A stretch of DNA of 64,000 bases from Sacculina carcini (Eukaryota; Arthropoda; Thecostraca; Sacculinidae). The notes beneath the pieces are model-generated. The model ran no database searches, was not told where the DNA came from, and saw nothing but the letters and a program-made list of their open reading frames with translations. Of this stretch, positions 44,790 through 58,079 are shown piece after piece (within the stretch, counting starts at the first letter, position 1; every line of letters starts with the position of its first letter). A program made the translations under genes and the position numbers. The DNA lies in the NCBI GenBank assembly GCA_916048095.2, contig OU696589.1, positions 3,321,948 through 3,385,947 on the forward strand, written 5' to 3'.

Positions 44790-45175
44790 TGGGTTCGGTT
44801 GGGTCGGGTTAGGTTAGGTTAGGTTAGGTATAGAATAAATATTAAAAATAAAAGTTAGGTCGGTTCGGGTTAGGTTAGGTATAGAATAAATATTAAAAAT
44901 AAAAGTTAGGTTAGGTTGGGTATAGAATAAAGAAATAAAGAAAATAAAGAAAATAAAGGTTAGGTTAGGTCGGGTTGGGTTAGGTATAGAATAAAGAAAT
45001 AAAGAAAATAAGTTAGGTTAGGTTAGGTTAGGTTGGGTAGGGTTAGGTATAGAATAAGAAAATAAGTTAGGCTAGGTTAAAAAACTAAAAAAAAAAGTTA
45101 GGTTAAAAAAAAAGAAAAAAAAGTTAGGTTAGGTTAAAAAAAAAAAAACTAAAAAAAAGTTAGGTTAGGTATGAC
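44790..45175. repeat. TTAGG-type arrays, right subterminal region
   Basis: The mirror of 33125-33500; the unit counts differ slightly between the arms. Confidence 0.9.
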
Positions 45176-45262
45176 GTCATAGGGGGATGACGTCAGAGGG
45201 GGGAGGGGCAAGGGGGATAATGTAAACAAATGTAACAAAGTGGTGAAGCCTTCTACTAAGTA

Positions 45263-45431
45263 GTATGTCAAAATAAAAATAAAAATATTCACACTTGGAC
45301 TTTTCTATTGAGTAAGACACTTAAGAGTTTTAATTTTTCTTAATTTGGAATATTTTTTATGAATATGAATTTTTATGAATATTAATTCCATTTTATGAAT
45401 TCCTCCGCACAACGGGCGGGTTTTAATGCTA
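45263..45431 (+). mobile_element. Helitron-like element, 3' end
   Basis: The continuation of the copy begun at 26418. It ends with CCGCACAACGGGCGGG and TTTTAATGCTAG, directly before the start of the next copy. Confidence 0.5.
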
Positions 45432-46450
45432 GTATATATATAAAAGAGATCCTCTGTGTGTCTGTGTGTCTGTCCCACACTCCTTGGTCCATTTCTATCA
45501 GCTACTTCTCGGCCACCATTTGGCCTACTTGCTAACAATTTATACCATCACGTTGGAAATGTTCTTGTCTACACTGTAGGTGAAATTTATTTGCTTAGAA
45601 AAAAAAAACAAAAAAAATTATAGCGCGTGAAAAAACAAAATTAACCCTAAAAAATGCGAAAAGTTCGGTCAATATTCTGCCATCAAGATCTCCTAAATCA
45701 AAAATGATACAGCAACACAGAATATACCACTGTGTAGAAAATTTTTCGTTCTACAAAATAGGGCATAATTTATATCCAAAAATTGAATTTAAAAGATGTT
45801 TAAAATGTAAAAATGCAAATCTACATTCAAAATTATTTTTAAACTCCGGGCGTCCAATTTTCTTTATTTTTTTATTCATTTCTCAAAAAGTAATTATCAC
45901 ACATCTAAATAAATAATACCATCATGCTGGAAATTTTGTTTTCTACAACACGGTATAATTTTTAATTTTCCAAAGTGTATTAAAAAAAGTTACGGCGGTG
46001 TGAAGTCAAAATGACAAAGTCCAAAAGGCAAAATTAGCACTAAAAACGTGAATATTTTGTTCAATATTCCGCTATCCATTTCTCATAAACCAACAATGGT
46101 ACAGCTATAAAAATTGTACTATTGTGTAGAAAACGCTTGTGTTCTACAAGAAAAATTATAATTTATACCCACAAATGATACAAAAAACGTGTAAAATTGG
46201 CAAAATTCTCAAATACATCCAAAATTACACTTGAACACCGGGCGACTAAAATAAATTCATTTTTCTACTATTTCTCAGTAACTATTTGTTACACATAATA
46301 ATAGATTATACTATTGAGCTGTAAATTTTCTGTTCTACATTGCGTATAGTTTTTAATTTCCCAAAGTGTATTTGAGGAAGTTACAGCGGTGTAAAGTCAA
46401 AAGGACATATTGCCAATTTGACAGCCAATTATCATATTAGCTCCAAGCAT
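45432..46450 (+). mobile_element. Second Helitron-like copy
   Basis: It starts TATATATATAAAAGAG with TGTGTGTCTGTCCC and follows 26480-27450 in order (GTATAATTTTTAATTTTCC, TTACGGCGGTGTGAAG and similar words). It loses similarity near 46450. Non-coding. Confidence 0.5.
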
Positions 46451-46726
46451 GGATGGTGTGGTTTTATTGCGTACAGCTTAATTAATGATACATTATACTG
46501 AATAGAAAAGCTTTATCAGAGCCATAGCAACCGCCCCCCGTACCCCCCGGCCGGGGGTTGGGGGTGGGCCCGAGTGTTGAGGGGCCCCGTTGCTTCACGT
46601 ATGACATTAAATTTTATCATATTATGTATAGCCTTTACCTTTCTGCTCAGATGTTTTCACCTGAGCTTGTATTATGTGATTATGTATAATTTATATATTT
46701 ATTATTTGATGGTTTATTTATAATGG

Positions 46727-46840
46727 GGGCCCCAAGTGCTGCCTTCGGGGGGGGCCCCAAGTGTTACCTTCGGGGGGGCACCTAAGTGCTGCCTTCGGGA
46801 GGGGCTTCAAGTGTTGCCTTCGGGGGGAGCCTCATAAGTC
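46727..46840. repeat. GC-rich minisatellite
   Basis: Four imperfect units of about 25-30 bases containing AAGTGCTGCCTTCGGGGG. The preceding 46510-46600 is also extremely G/C-rich. Confidence 0.8.
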
Positions 46841-46849
46841 CTCGCAACG

Positions 46850-47620
46850 GCTCTGAGTGACAGGGCAGGATGCGCTGTAGTGGTCTCAAATGCGCCTCAG
46901 CTACCTCAACAAGTGTTCAAGTACCGCCTGCCATCATATGTTTCATGTTTTCACGCGGAATTGTACGCCATTTATCGCGCCCTGTTGTTGGTAGTATCGT
47001 GCAATCTCAGTAGCACTATCATTTTTTTGGATTCTCAGTCCGCTCTACAACATATTTCACAGATATCATCGCAGGATTTTATTCATCGTCATATTTTAAT
47101 CAGCTTTCATCATTTGAAAAGTGCGGTAAAGAATGTCAATTCGTCTGGATTCCAGCTCACAAAGGCATTCCGGGAAACGAGCGCGCTGATCGAGAGGCAA
47201 AGATGGCCCTGAACGAGGTACAAATACAGCAGTATCCGTTCAGTAAGAGCGTAGTGTACTCTCTGGTGGACCAACAAGTGCTTATGCATTGCCGAGAACG
47301 ATGGAACCAATTTAGACCACAATATGCCCTCGGACGAGTAATTGGTCAGATGGGTCCCCACTTGGCGCCAGCAGCCATCTCCCCGAGACAAGAGAGACTG
47401 TTGGGTCGGCTGAGAATTGGGCACACTAGACTAACGCATAGTTTTCTGATTGATAGATTACCTCCGCCAATTTGTATAGAATGCAGGTCCCCTCTCACGG
47501 TCGAGCATGTCCTCATACATTGCGTGAGCTATAGTCGGCAGCGCCACTCACTTCTACGGTATTTAGCGAACCAACAACTGGTCCCGAACCTCAGCATAAT
47601 TCTGGGCTCAGAAAACCTCG
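46850..47620 (+). mobile_element. LINE fragment, RNase H and C-terminus
   Basis: The RNase H part has FHAELYAIYRALL and IIFLDSQSALQHIS, then after a frameshift near 47130 a segment with the knuckle CIECRSPLTVEHVLIHC. It is related to the LINE at 20640 but a separate family member. It is 5'-truncated, and LINE similarity stops near 47620. Confidence 0.75.
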
Positions 47621-48329
47621 GTGCTCAGGTGCTCGGCGGCGTGTCAGGCTGGTGTGCAGGGGGACGGCAGTGCAGCATGATGCCGACGGGAGGCAGCTGA
47701 GGAGCTGTGGCCGAGGTATGCTGGTCGTCTCGCCTGCACTGGTGTAAGGCACGTCGCCGGGCAACTACAGGATTGTCGGTGGAGGCGACGATCGCTCGTG
47801 GAGGATGCTGGTGCTGGACGGCAGATGACAGAGAGGGGCTGCTGAAACCGGAGGAAAACATGACGAACGACGGCGACGGCGTGGCCTGTGTGAACGGCGA
47901 CGTCCCGGCTGTTTGCGGCAGGGTGCTGAAGAGCACTGGAGTCGACGGGAGCATAGTGGGTGCTGGGGTCGAAGTGTTGTGCCCTGTCGCGGCAGCCGGT
48001 GATGAAGAAGACGGCAGGCTGCGGCGAAGCACCGAAGAGCACGGGCGGAGGCGGGAGCGCGGTGGACGCTGGGGCCTGACGTGTGTGCTTCGCCGCAGCC
48101 ACGGTGTGTGCATCTGGTGGAGGCCGTCGTCGAGTTAGGTTTTTTATTGGTTCTTGGTGTGCTTGGTTCGCGTTTTTTAATTGTCTGTTCTTTTGTTGAT
48201 TTATGTTTCTTTAAAACAGGTGGAGGTGTGGTGTGATCGTGTGCAGTGAGAGAGAGTGTGTGTGTGAAAGATTGTGTGTGCGTGAACGTGTTAGTGTGTC
48301 TATATGTGATCGTGTATGGTTGAATTGTA
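47621..48329. other. GC-rich then GT-rich stretch, unassigned
   Basis: Long low-complexity open frames occur on both strands, proline/serine-rich on the minus strand. With no domain, splice context or neighbour support I do not call a gene. Confidence 0.4.
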
Positions 48330-48600
48330 TATTGCGTGCGAGAGTGTGTGAGCGAGTGTGTGTAGCTGTGTCGGTGAGTGTGTGCAGTTGTTTCGGTGTG
48401 TGTGTGTGTGTGTGTATGTGTTTGTCGAGTATGCATGCCCCGCGGCGGCGAGCGATTGACCGGCTCGCCGCTGATTGGTTGTTACGGCGGGTGAGGAGCT
48501 TGGAGTCGTGTTTGTGGTGCGATCGGAGTGTGACGTCTTGTAGGCGCGCGTGGGGCGGTGATGCCCACGCGCGCCTGTCTGTAATATATTTTAGCTTCTG
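48330..48600 (+). repeat. GC/GT-rich repeat G, copy 2
   Basis: It shares ordered words with 13640-13880, including CTGATTGGTTG and CTTGTAGGCGCGCG. Confidence 0.4.
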
Positions 48601-48639
48601 GTTTCTTTTACAGATATACAGATTAATGTTCGAGTTTCT

Positions 48640-48918
48640 CCGTGAATCCGGCCTGGACAGTGCAATATTATTTTATATTATTTTTTTTCCGAGAGACGTG
48701 TAACTATTGTTCTAAAATCTTATCGTTTTGGAACGTTCCCGCATTTTATTTTCATTCTGTAATGTCGCATCCGTTTTACGTTGGGCAGCTCCTTGCCCAA
48801 GCCTCGTTGCCCGAATACGACTTTGACTAGACATATGACAGTGCTGACATAAGACAGTATCTGCGCGAAATGGTCGATTTCGGCCGAAGCGCGTAACATC
48901 AACAACAACAACAACAAC
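48640..48918 (+). mobile_element. LINE 3' end with (CAA)n tail
   Basis: It ends GCGCGTAACATCAACAACAA with further CAA units, abutting the inverted peptide segment. The LINE at 58080-60183 has the same ATCAACAACAA type of tail. It may be the 3' end of the fragment at 46850. Confidence 0.45.
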
Positions 48919-49227
48919 CATATTAAACTATTCTTGTTTCGTATTAATTCTTTAATTTTCCATGTTAATAGCTAACAAATTCGTATAAGCTTTTTCACGA
49001 AACCTCTCTTCCTCACTGACAAAGAACAAATCTGATTTGTTTCATTTTAGATAGCTTCGCATGATTTGCACGAAGCACACGCTTGAAAACAACAGCACAA
49101 ACAAAACGACATCGCATATGCACTGTCCAACGGACATTTCAAATATATTTTCCCTTGCTCAAAGCATGCATACATCACTCATACACACGCACATACACTT
49201 GTGTGTGTATGTATGCGTATATATATA

Positions 49228-52837
<3,610 letters not shown>

Positions 52838-52916
52838 GACAGAATGGCCCGGCTGCAGTGAAATTGCACGACGTTTTCTAGCTGATGTGTGGCTGTTGTG
52901 TTCTTATCGTCCCGAA

Positions 52917-52924
52917 TTTATATA
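52917..52924 (-). promoter_or_regulatory. TATA box of peptide gene B
   Basis: TATATAAA on the minus strand, 80 bases before the start codon, as in gene A. Confidence 0.65.
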
Positions 52925-53253
52925 CACACACCGGCGCACCCACATTCGATTTCAATTCTTGCGATAAAAATCTCTCCCGCTCGTGAAGATATGTGTATGT
53001 ATGTGTGGGTGTGTGTTTGTCTGTTGTCCTCACTGGAAAAATGAACGATGTGATAAATTTAGACAACGAATTTGAGGGTACAACAGGCGTGCTGGTTACA
53101 TTCCGTGAAAGTGTTTTTTCCATGTTGACGTCCAGTCTTCGCTTGTTTGTGATTTATTTATGGGTGTTTGTTTCATCTGAACGTGTGCAGAGAATTGATT
53201 CTGCATTTTTTTATTTCAAATCCTGTTTTTTCATGTCGATTGATAGAATATCA

Positions 53254-53546
53254 CAGTGGCGACACCAGGATTTTCCGATGGGGGACTGAAGGGGGGGCTA
53301 ATGAAAAAGTTGTGGGTGCTTGAAGCATGAAACATGAAGAGCTACACTCGAACGCTGACTACATAATATTATAAATAAGGGACTGGGGCACACTGATTCA
53401 GTCCTCGAACTTGAACCAAAATTACAGGGCTTCATTTACAGTGGTAAAATTTTTTAAAGTCCATGATTATGATTTTTGGGGGGAGGGGGCTCAGGGGGAA
53501 GTATATTTTTAGGGCCCATCCAGCACCCCCATTGGCACCGCCATTG
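53254..53546. mobile_element. hAT-type MITE upstream of peptide B
   Basis: Flanked by GAATATCA on both sides, which is the complement of the duplication around 17714-18014. It is therefore the same ancestral insertion, copied with the segment. Confidence 0.88.
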
Positions 53547-53796
53547 GAATATCAATGTATTTTTAAGTTTCTCTCGTGGTTTCCAATCGTAAAAAATGAG
53601 ACACATTTCACCTTGACAGCGGAATGTTTCATTTTCAGTTTCGGCCGCTAGCTGGATGAGAAAAAATATTGTACTCGCAATCAAATACACACACCGATCA
53701 AAAATATATTTGAACTTCAAGACAATTCAGACGGAGACTTTCCAATGAGGCGACAGTAGTCTAAAAACATTCACCTCAAATGGCATTGTTTGCACG

Positions 53797-54032
53797 TATA
53801 ACGTCGGGATAGGGTAAATGCGTGGCACAAAACAACACTATATTACACAAACACACAACACAAGACCTACCCAAAGACTGAATCCAACCCCGATCGAACT
53901 TACCATTTGACCTCGCAATCGTTACGCCCTGTTACCCGATTGGCTAAACAGTTACACGTCATCGTCTCAATAGCCTCACAAACGCAACAAACACAATATG
54001 AGAGACAATATTGGATCGCCATAGACACTACA
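53797..54032 (-). repeat. 3' LTR of gypsy fossil 2
   Basis: 236 bp, preceded on the minus strand by the purine tract AAAGGGGGAATA. Confidence 0.85.
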
Positions 54033-54333
54033 TATTCCCCCTTTAAAGCAGAACGTAACACCTGCCGAAAACCCAATGTATGCTAATTACCTCGCCCTAA
54101 GCCTGACTTTCTTAACACGAGCCGGTCTCCAGCGACGGCGGCCACTTCGAGATGGTGGTAGCTCCGTTAAATTGTGATTGACATCTGCCGGCCGTATACC
54201 GACGACTCGACTTCTTGCTGAGCCATTGCGTCGGCGATCGGCTCTTCCATAGTGGAGCCGGAAGTGTCGCCGACGGGCACTGACGTCTGCGGTAGCAAAT
54301 CAATCTCGTCGTCCTCCTGTTCCTGCGGTGGCT

Positions 54334-55491
54334 TCACGAACGATCGTCAGATAACGGATACGACGTGGGGCCGTTTTGATTCTGCACCACAAGAGGACCC
54401 CGGAACGTTGACTCTCCCTTTGGCACATGCCCGTGCCGACGGAAGTAGACGCAATCGTCGACCTGGAACCCGGGTTTGCGGACCGCGTTCCGTGCGTTGA
54501 AGACAACAGCATTCCGTCGTTGTTGCTTCGACATACGCTGGCCAGGATCATCTCTCGTCGGCCCGTCGTCTATCACGGGCAGCGTCAGTCGCATGATTCT
54601 CCCGTGAAGCAGCTCCGAAGGAGACACGCCCGTGCTGCAGTGCGGTGTGCTTCTGTAGTGCGCCAACTGTGACCCGATGAAATCCGCGAACTATGCCGAC
54701 ACAGGAACCTGGTCTATCCAAGACCTGAAGGTCCAGTTGAACCTTTCTGTTGCAGCATTTCCTCGCGGCCAATAGGGTGAAGATCGCCTGTGCTTGACAC
54801 CTCTCACCGTCAGGTACCTCTCAAACTCGGCGCTGGTGAACGGAGTACCGTTGTCGGTGACGATTTCGTCAGGGAATCCCTCGCGAGACCAAACAACACG
54901 GAGAAACTCCAACGCTGCTTCTGTTGTGACCGAAGGCACCAGACAGATCTCCGCCCACTTAGACCTGTAGTCTGTCAGCTTGATAGCGTAACGGTACTTT
55001 GGTGGAGCTACGCTGATGGGTCCGATGACATCCATGCCGAGTTTTGACCAGCATTTATCCGGCAGTGGAACGCTGGTCAGCGGTGCAGGCTTGCACTTGT
55101 CCACCTGAGACAGAGTTCCTTCACGCGGACGAATCGTCATGCCCAGCTTTGCTATCACCGGCAACCCAAGGAGTCCCTCCGACGACGCTGTGTCGATGAC
55201 GTAGAACGTGGTATTCGTTGTGCGCTGCTCCACTGTCACCGTCGCTGCCATTGTGCCGATCATATTGAGCTGTTGTTTGCCGACTCCGAACAGTCGTGTG
55301 TCGGACGGCATCAAAGCAGTACCCTTAAGATGGGCCCTGGCCAGCGGAAGACTGATCACCGACACGCTGGCCCCGGTGTCGACCTGCAGCTGGAGACGCG
55401 CCGTCATGCCTGAAACGACTGAAACAACTGCGTCACACACCTTTTTGGAGTCTTTAGGCGCGTGACACGTCAATATTGTCACTCCTCTCAC
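54334..55491 (-). pseudogene. Protease and integrase region of gypsy fossil 2
   Basis: The aspartic protease shows LQVDTGASVSVISL. The integrase core shows GMDVIGPISVAP, DEIVTDNGTPFTSAEF and YWPRGNAATERFN, followed by a C-terminal segment with FQVDDCVYFRRHG. Broken. Confidence 0.8.
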
Positions 55492-56276
55492 TTTTGTGTC
55501 GCGTGCTGATTTCTCTTTCGATCGGCAGACGACCTCCCAATGACCGTTCCGTCCACATGCGTTGCACGTGCTTTTGCGTGCAGAGCAGAAGTCCTTCCGC
55601 GGAGTTTTGTGATGGCGGCCGCAGTTCGAGCCAACAGGCAGTACAAAGCACCGTGTCCGCTCGTCCGATGGTGTTGTCTGTTGACGCTCCTGGTCGCGTT
55701 CACTTCGCCGACGTTACCAGTATCCCGTGTCATTTTGGAGGAATGTTCCCGTGAAGTCTCATAGACCTCAGCTATTTGCAGAAGAGAGTCCAGCGTCAGC
55801 GTTGGCTCCTGGAGAAACCGTTCCCGCAGGCGCTTGAGCACTGTGTACCCGACGACCTGATCACGCACTAGTTCGTCTGTGAGTGCACCATATTGACAAT
55901 TGAGCGCTAGAGTGCGGAGCGCAGAGACAAAATCTGATGTCGACTCTGACTCCCGTTGGCGTCGCTGTTGAAAGGCGAACCGCTCGGCGATGACGTTCAC
56001 CTTCGGAGCGTAGTGTTGAGTGAACTGTCGCTTCAACTTGTCAGTCTCGGATACGCCTTCTCTCTTCGCTTCCATTGGCAACGCCTTGTAGGCGCGCGCA
56101 GCCTCGGCGCCAATGCAATGCATCAGGAGTGCACGACGACGAGAATCCGTGTACGTGTCGCCGCCCACTGCCTCCAAGTAATTCTCAAAAGTTTCAAGCC
56201 ACTCGATCCATGGAACCTGAGGCTTCCCTGGACGAGGCAAGAACTGATCCGGTGGTGGGATACCGTTGCTACTCAT
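55488..56276 (-). CDS. Gag region of gypsy fossil 2
   Basis: 262 codons from an ATG next to the 5' LTR. A retrotransposon gag pattern is visible: PQVPWIEWLETFENYLEAVG, then RRALLMHCIGAEAARAYK and ERFAFQQRRQRESESTSDFV. The C-terminal part, with a zinc-knuckle-like region, is less clear. Confidence 0.75.
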   Translation of the reverse strand: MSSNGIPPPDQFLPRPGKPQVPWIEWLETFENYLEAVGGDTYTDSRRRALLMHCIGAEAARAYKALPMEAKREGVSETDKLKRQFTQHYAPKVNVIAERFAFQQRRQRESESTSDFVSALRTLALNCQYGALTDELVRDQVVGYTVLKRLRERFLQEPTLTLDSLLQIAEVYETSREHSSKMTRDTGNVGEVNATRSVNRQHHRTSGHGALYCLLARTAAAITKLRGRTSALHAKARATHVDGTVIGRSSADRKRNQHATQK

Positions 56277-56324
56277 ACTAGATTATGAATAAGCCAACTA
56301 AATTGAAAAAACCTCGTCGCCAAA

Positions 56325-56553
56325 TATAACGTCGGGATATGGAAAAGGCGTGGCACAAAACAACACTATATTACACAAACACACGACACAAGACCTACCC
56401 AAAGACTGAATCCAACGAAATTACCATTTGACCTCGCAATTGTTACGCCCTGTCACCCGATTAGCTGAACAGTTACACGTCATTGTCTCAATAACCGCAC
56501 AAACGCAACAAACACAATATGAGAGACAATAGTGGATCACCATAGACACTACA
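56325..56553 (-). repeat. 5' LTR of gypsy fossil 2
   Basis: 229 bp. Next to it on the minus strand is TTTGGCGACGAGG, a common primer-binding-region word in gypsy elements. Confidence 0.85.
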
Positions 56554-56558
56554 GCACG

Positions 56559-57290
56559 GTACTGTGCGGCACTTCTATGTACAGTACAGTTTTGCATTCA
56601 ATTATTGAGTTAATCATTGTGTAAGAAAGCAGGGTTTGAGAACCGTTTTTATGCTAAAATCTGAAACTGTTTTAAAAAAACAACAGGTGGCACAATTTTT
56701 TATTATTTTTTACTTATTACCTTTTTCATACCAGAAATGAACAACGTTGATTATAATGAGCTTCATCATTTCATTCAGCAGATTAATTATTTGCAAATAT
56801 AAAAGTACAAACACTGCAAATATTTACACAAATACTACAAATATGCGCACAAACTTAGTGTCCCTAATGAGACTACGAATAAAAGCGGGTCGCATTAATC
56901 AGAGTGGCAATCCTCACCAAAAAACGGTGAATATTTTCTTGTAGGAAAAAAACGACTGAGGAAATATATTTAATGTACAAAAAGGTATTTGAGCACAAAT
57001 CACTGCATCAAAGAAACCATCATCCATTAAACCAGTTCTAAAAACAGGTTTCAAATAAAAACTAATTAATTTGGTTCAGCTTTCCTTGATCTGCCGCCAA
57101 GTTTTTTCTAAATCTCTACATCTACGAAAACTTTAAAAAAAAAAGATTTTGAAAAAAAACATGGTTTAAAAAACAGTTTTAATATTTGTACAGGATTTGA
57201 GCTTTCTAATTATGTATTCAATTATACTGTAGCTGTTATAGGCTTTGAGTAATACTCCTCTAGTTCATGCTACCAAAATGGGAACGTTAG
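56559..57290 (+). repeat. Unclassified repeat R, copy 2
   Basis: It follows the gypsy target duplication and starts GGTACTGTGCGGCACTTC. It is the longest match with copy 3 and shares about 590 bp with copy 1. Confidence 0.8.
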
Positions 57291-57317
57291 TAACTACAGG
57301 GTTAAACCTTTAGACCG

Positions 57318-57745
57318 AATTTATATACACACACCGGCCAACCCACATTCCATTTCAATTGTTGTGATAAAAATCTCTCCCGCTCGTGAAGATATGTGTA
57401 TGTATGTGTGGGTGTGTGTTTGTCTGTTGTCCTCACTGGAAAAATGAACGTGATAAATTTAGACAACGAATTTGAGCGCACAACAGGCGTGCTGGTTACA
57501 TTCCGTGAAAGTGTTTTTTCCATGTTGACGTCCAGTCTTCGCTTGTTTGTGATTTATTTATGGGTGTTTGCTTCATCTGAACGTGCGCAGAGAATTGATT
57601 CTGCATTTTATTATTTCAAATCCTGTTTGTTCATGTCGATTGATAGAATACCACAGTGGCGACACCAGGATCTTCCGATGGGGGACTGAAGGGGGGGCTA
57701 ATGAAAAAGTTGTGGGTGCTTGAAGCATGAAACATGAAGAGCTAC
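57318..57745 (-). repeat. Third copy of the peptide-gene upstream region, no gene
   Basis: It matches 52918-53345 (promoter-distal flank and MITE start) but stops short of the exons. The TATA-side end lies at about 57318. It is part of a tandem duplication of the 52.9-57.3 kb segment. Confidence 0.85.
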
Positions 57746-58079
57746 ACACGACGACGAGAATCCGTGCACGTGTCGCCGCCCACTGCCTCCAAGTAATTCT
57801 CAAAAGTTTCAAGCCACTGGATCCATGGAACCTGAACTTGCTTCCCTGGACGAGGCAAGAACTGATCCGGTGGTGGGATACCGTTGTTACTCATACTAGA
57901 TTATGAATAAGCCAACTAAATTGAAAAAAACCCCATCGCCAAATATAACGTCGGGATATGGAAAAGGCGTGGCACAAAACAACACTATATTACACAAACA
58001 CACGACACAAGACCTACCCAAAGACTGAATCCAACGAACTTACCATTTGACCTCGCAATTGTTACGCCCTGTTACCCGT

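Larger units (their letters stand above)
33036..45257. mobile_element. Palindromic Polinton/adintovirus-like element
   Basis: It is 12,222 bp and begins AGTAGAAGGCTTCACC and ends with the exact complement, the AG...CT ends expected of Polintons. A 5-bp duplication AAGTA lies at 33031-33035 and 45258-45262. The left arm 33036-38770 and right arm 39505-45257 are near-identical inverted copies around a 734-bp spacer. Each arm holds the virion module: minor capsid/penton-like protein, pX/pVI-like core protein, double-jelly-roll major capsid protein (the family annotated F54H12.2-like in animals), adenain-like protease, and two unassigned genes. I find no polymerase B or integrase. The right arm looks whole for these parts; the left carries about two breaks. 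Near-identical arms imply a young structure. Confidence 0.85.
39505..45257 (+). repeat. Right arm of the palindrome
   Basis: About 5.75 kb. It carries the same genes in the same outward order on the plus strand, with open capsid genes, subterminal TTAGG-type arrays (44790-45175), and the terminal CT end. Confidence 0.9.
53797..56553 (-). mobile_element. Ty3/gypsy fossil 2
   Basis: LTRs are 53797-54032 and 56325-56553, both beginning TGTAGTGTC on the minus strand. They are flanked by the 5-bp duplication GCACG (53792-53796 and 56554-56558). The parts I recognise are gag, protease and integrase. The LTRs differ at about fifteen sites plus one short length change, so it is clearly older than the Steamer-like element. 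Broken, with several breaks. Confidence 0.85.

Noticed and set aside
33036-45257. Polymerase B or integrase gene hidden in the Polinton-like element
   Set aside because: No open frame of suitable size or motif is present in arms or spacer; the frames seen are capsid, core, protease and small unassigned genes.
47625-48138. Proline-rich or glycine-rich protein gene in the GC-rich stretch
   Set aside because: All six frames are open over much of it because of base composition, and nothing supports one of them.
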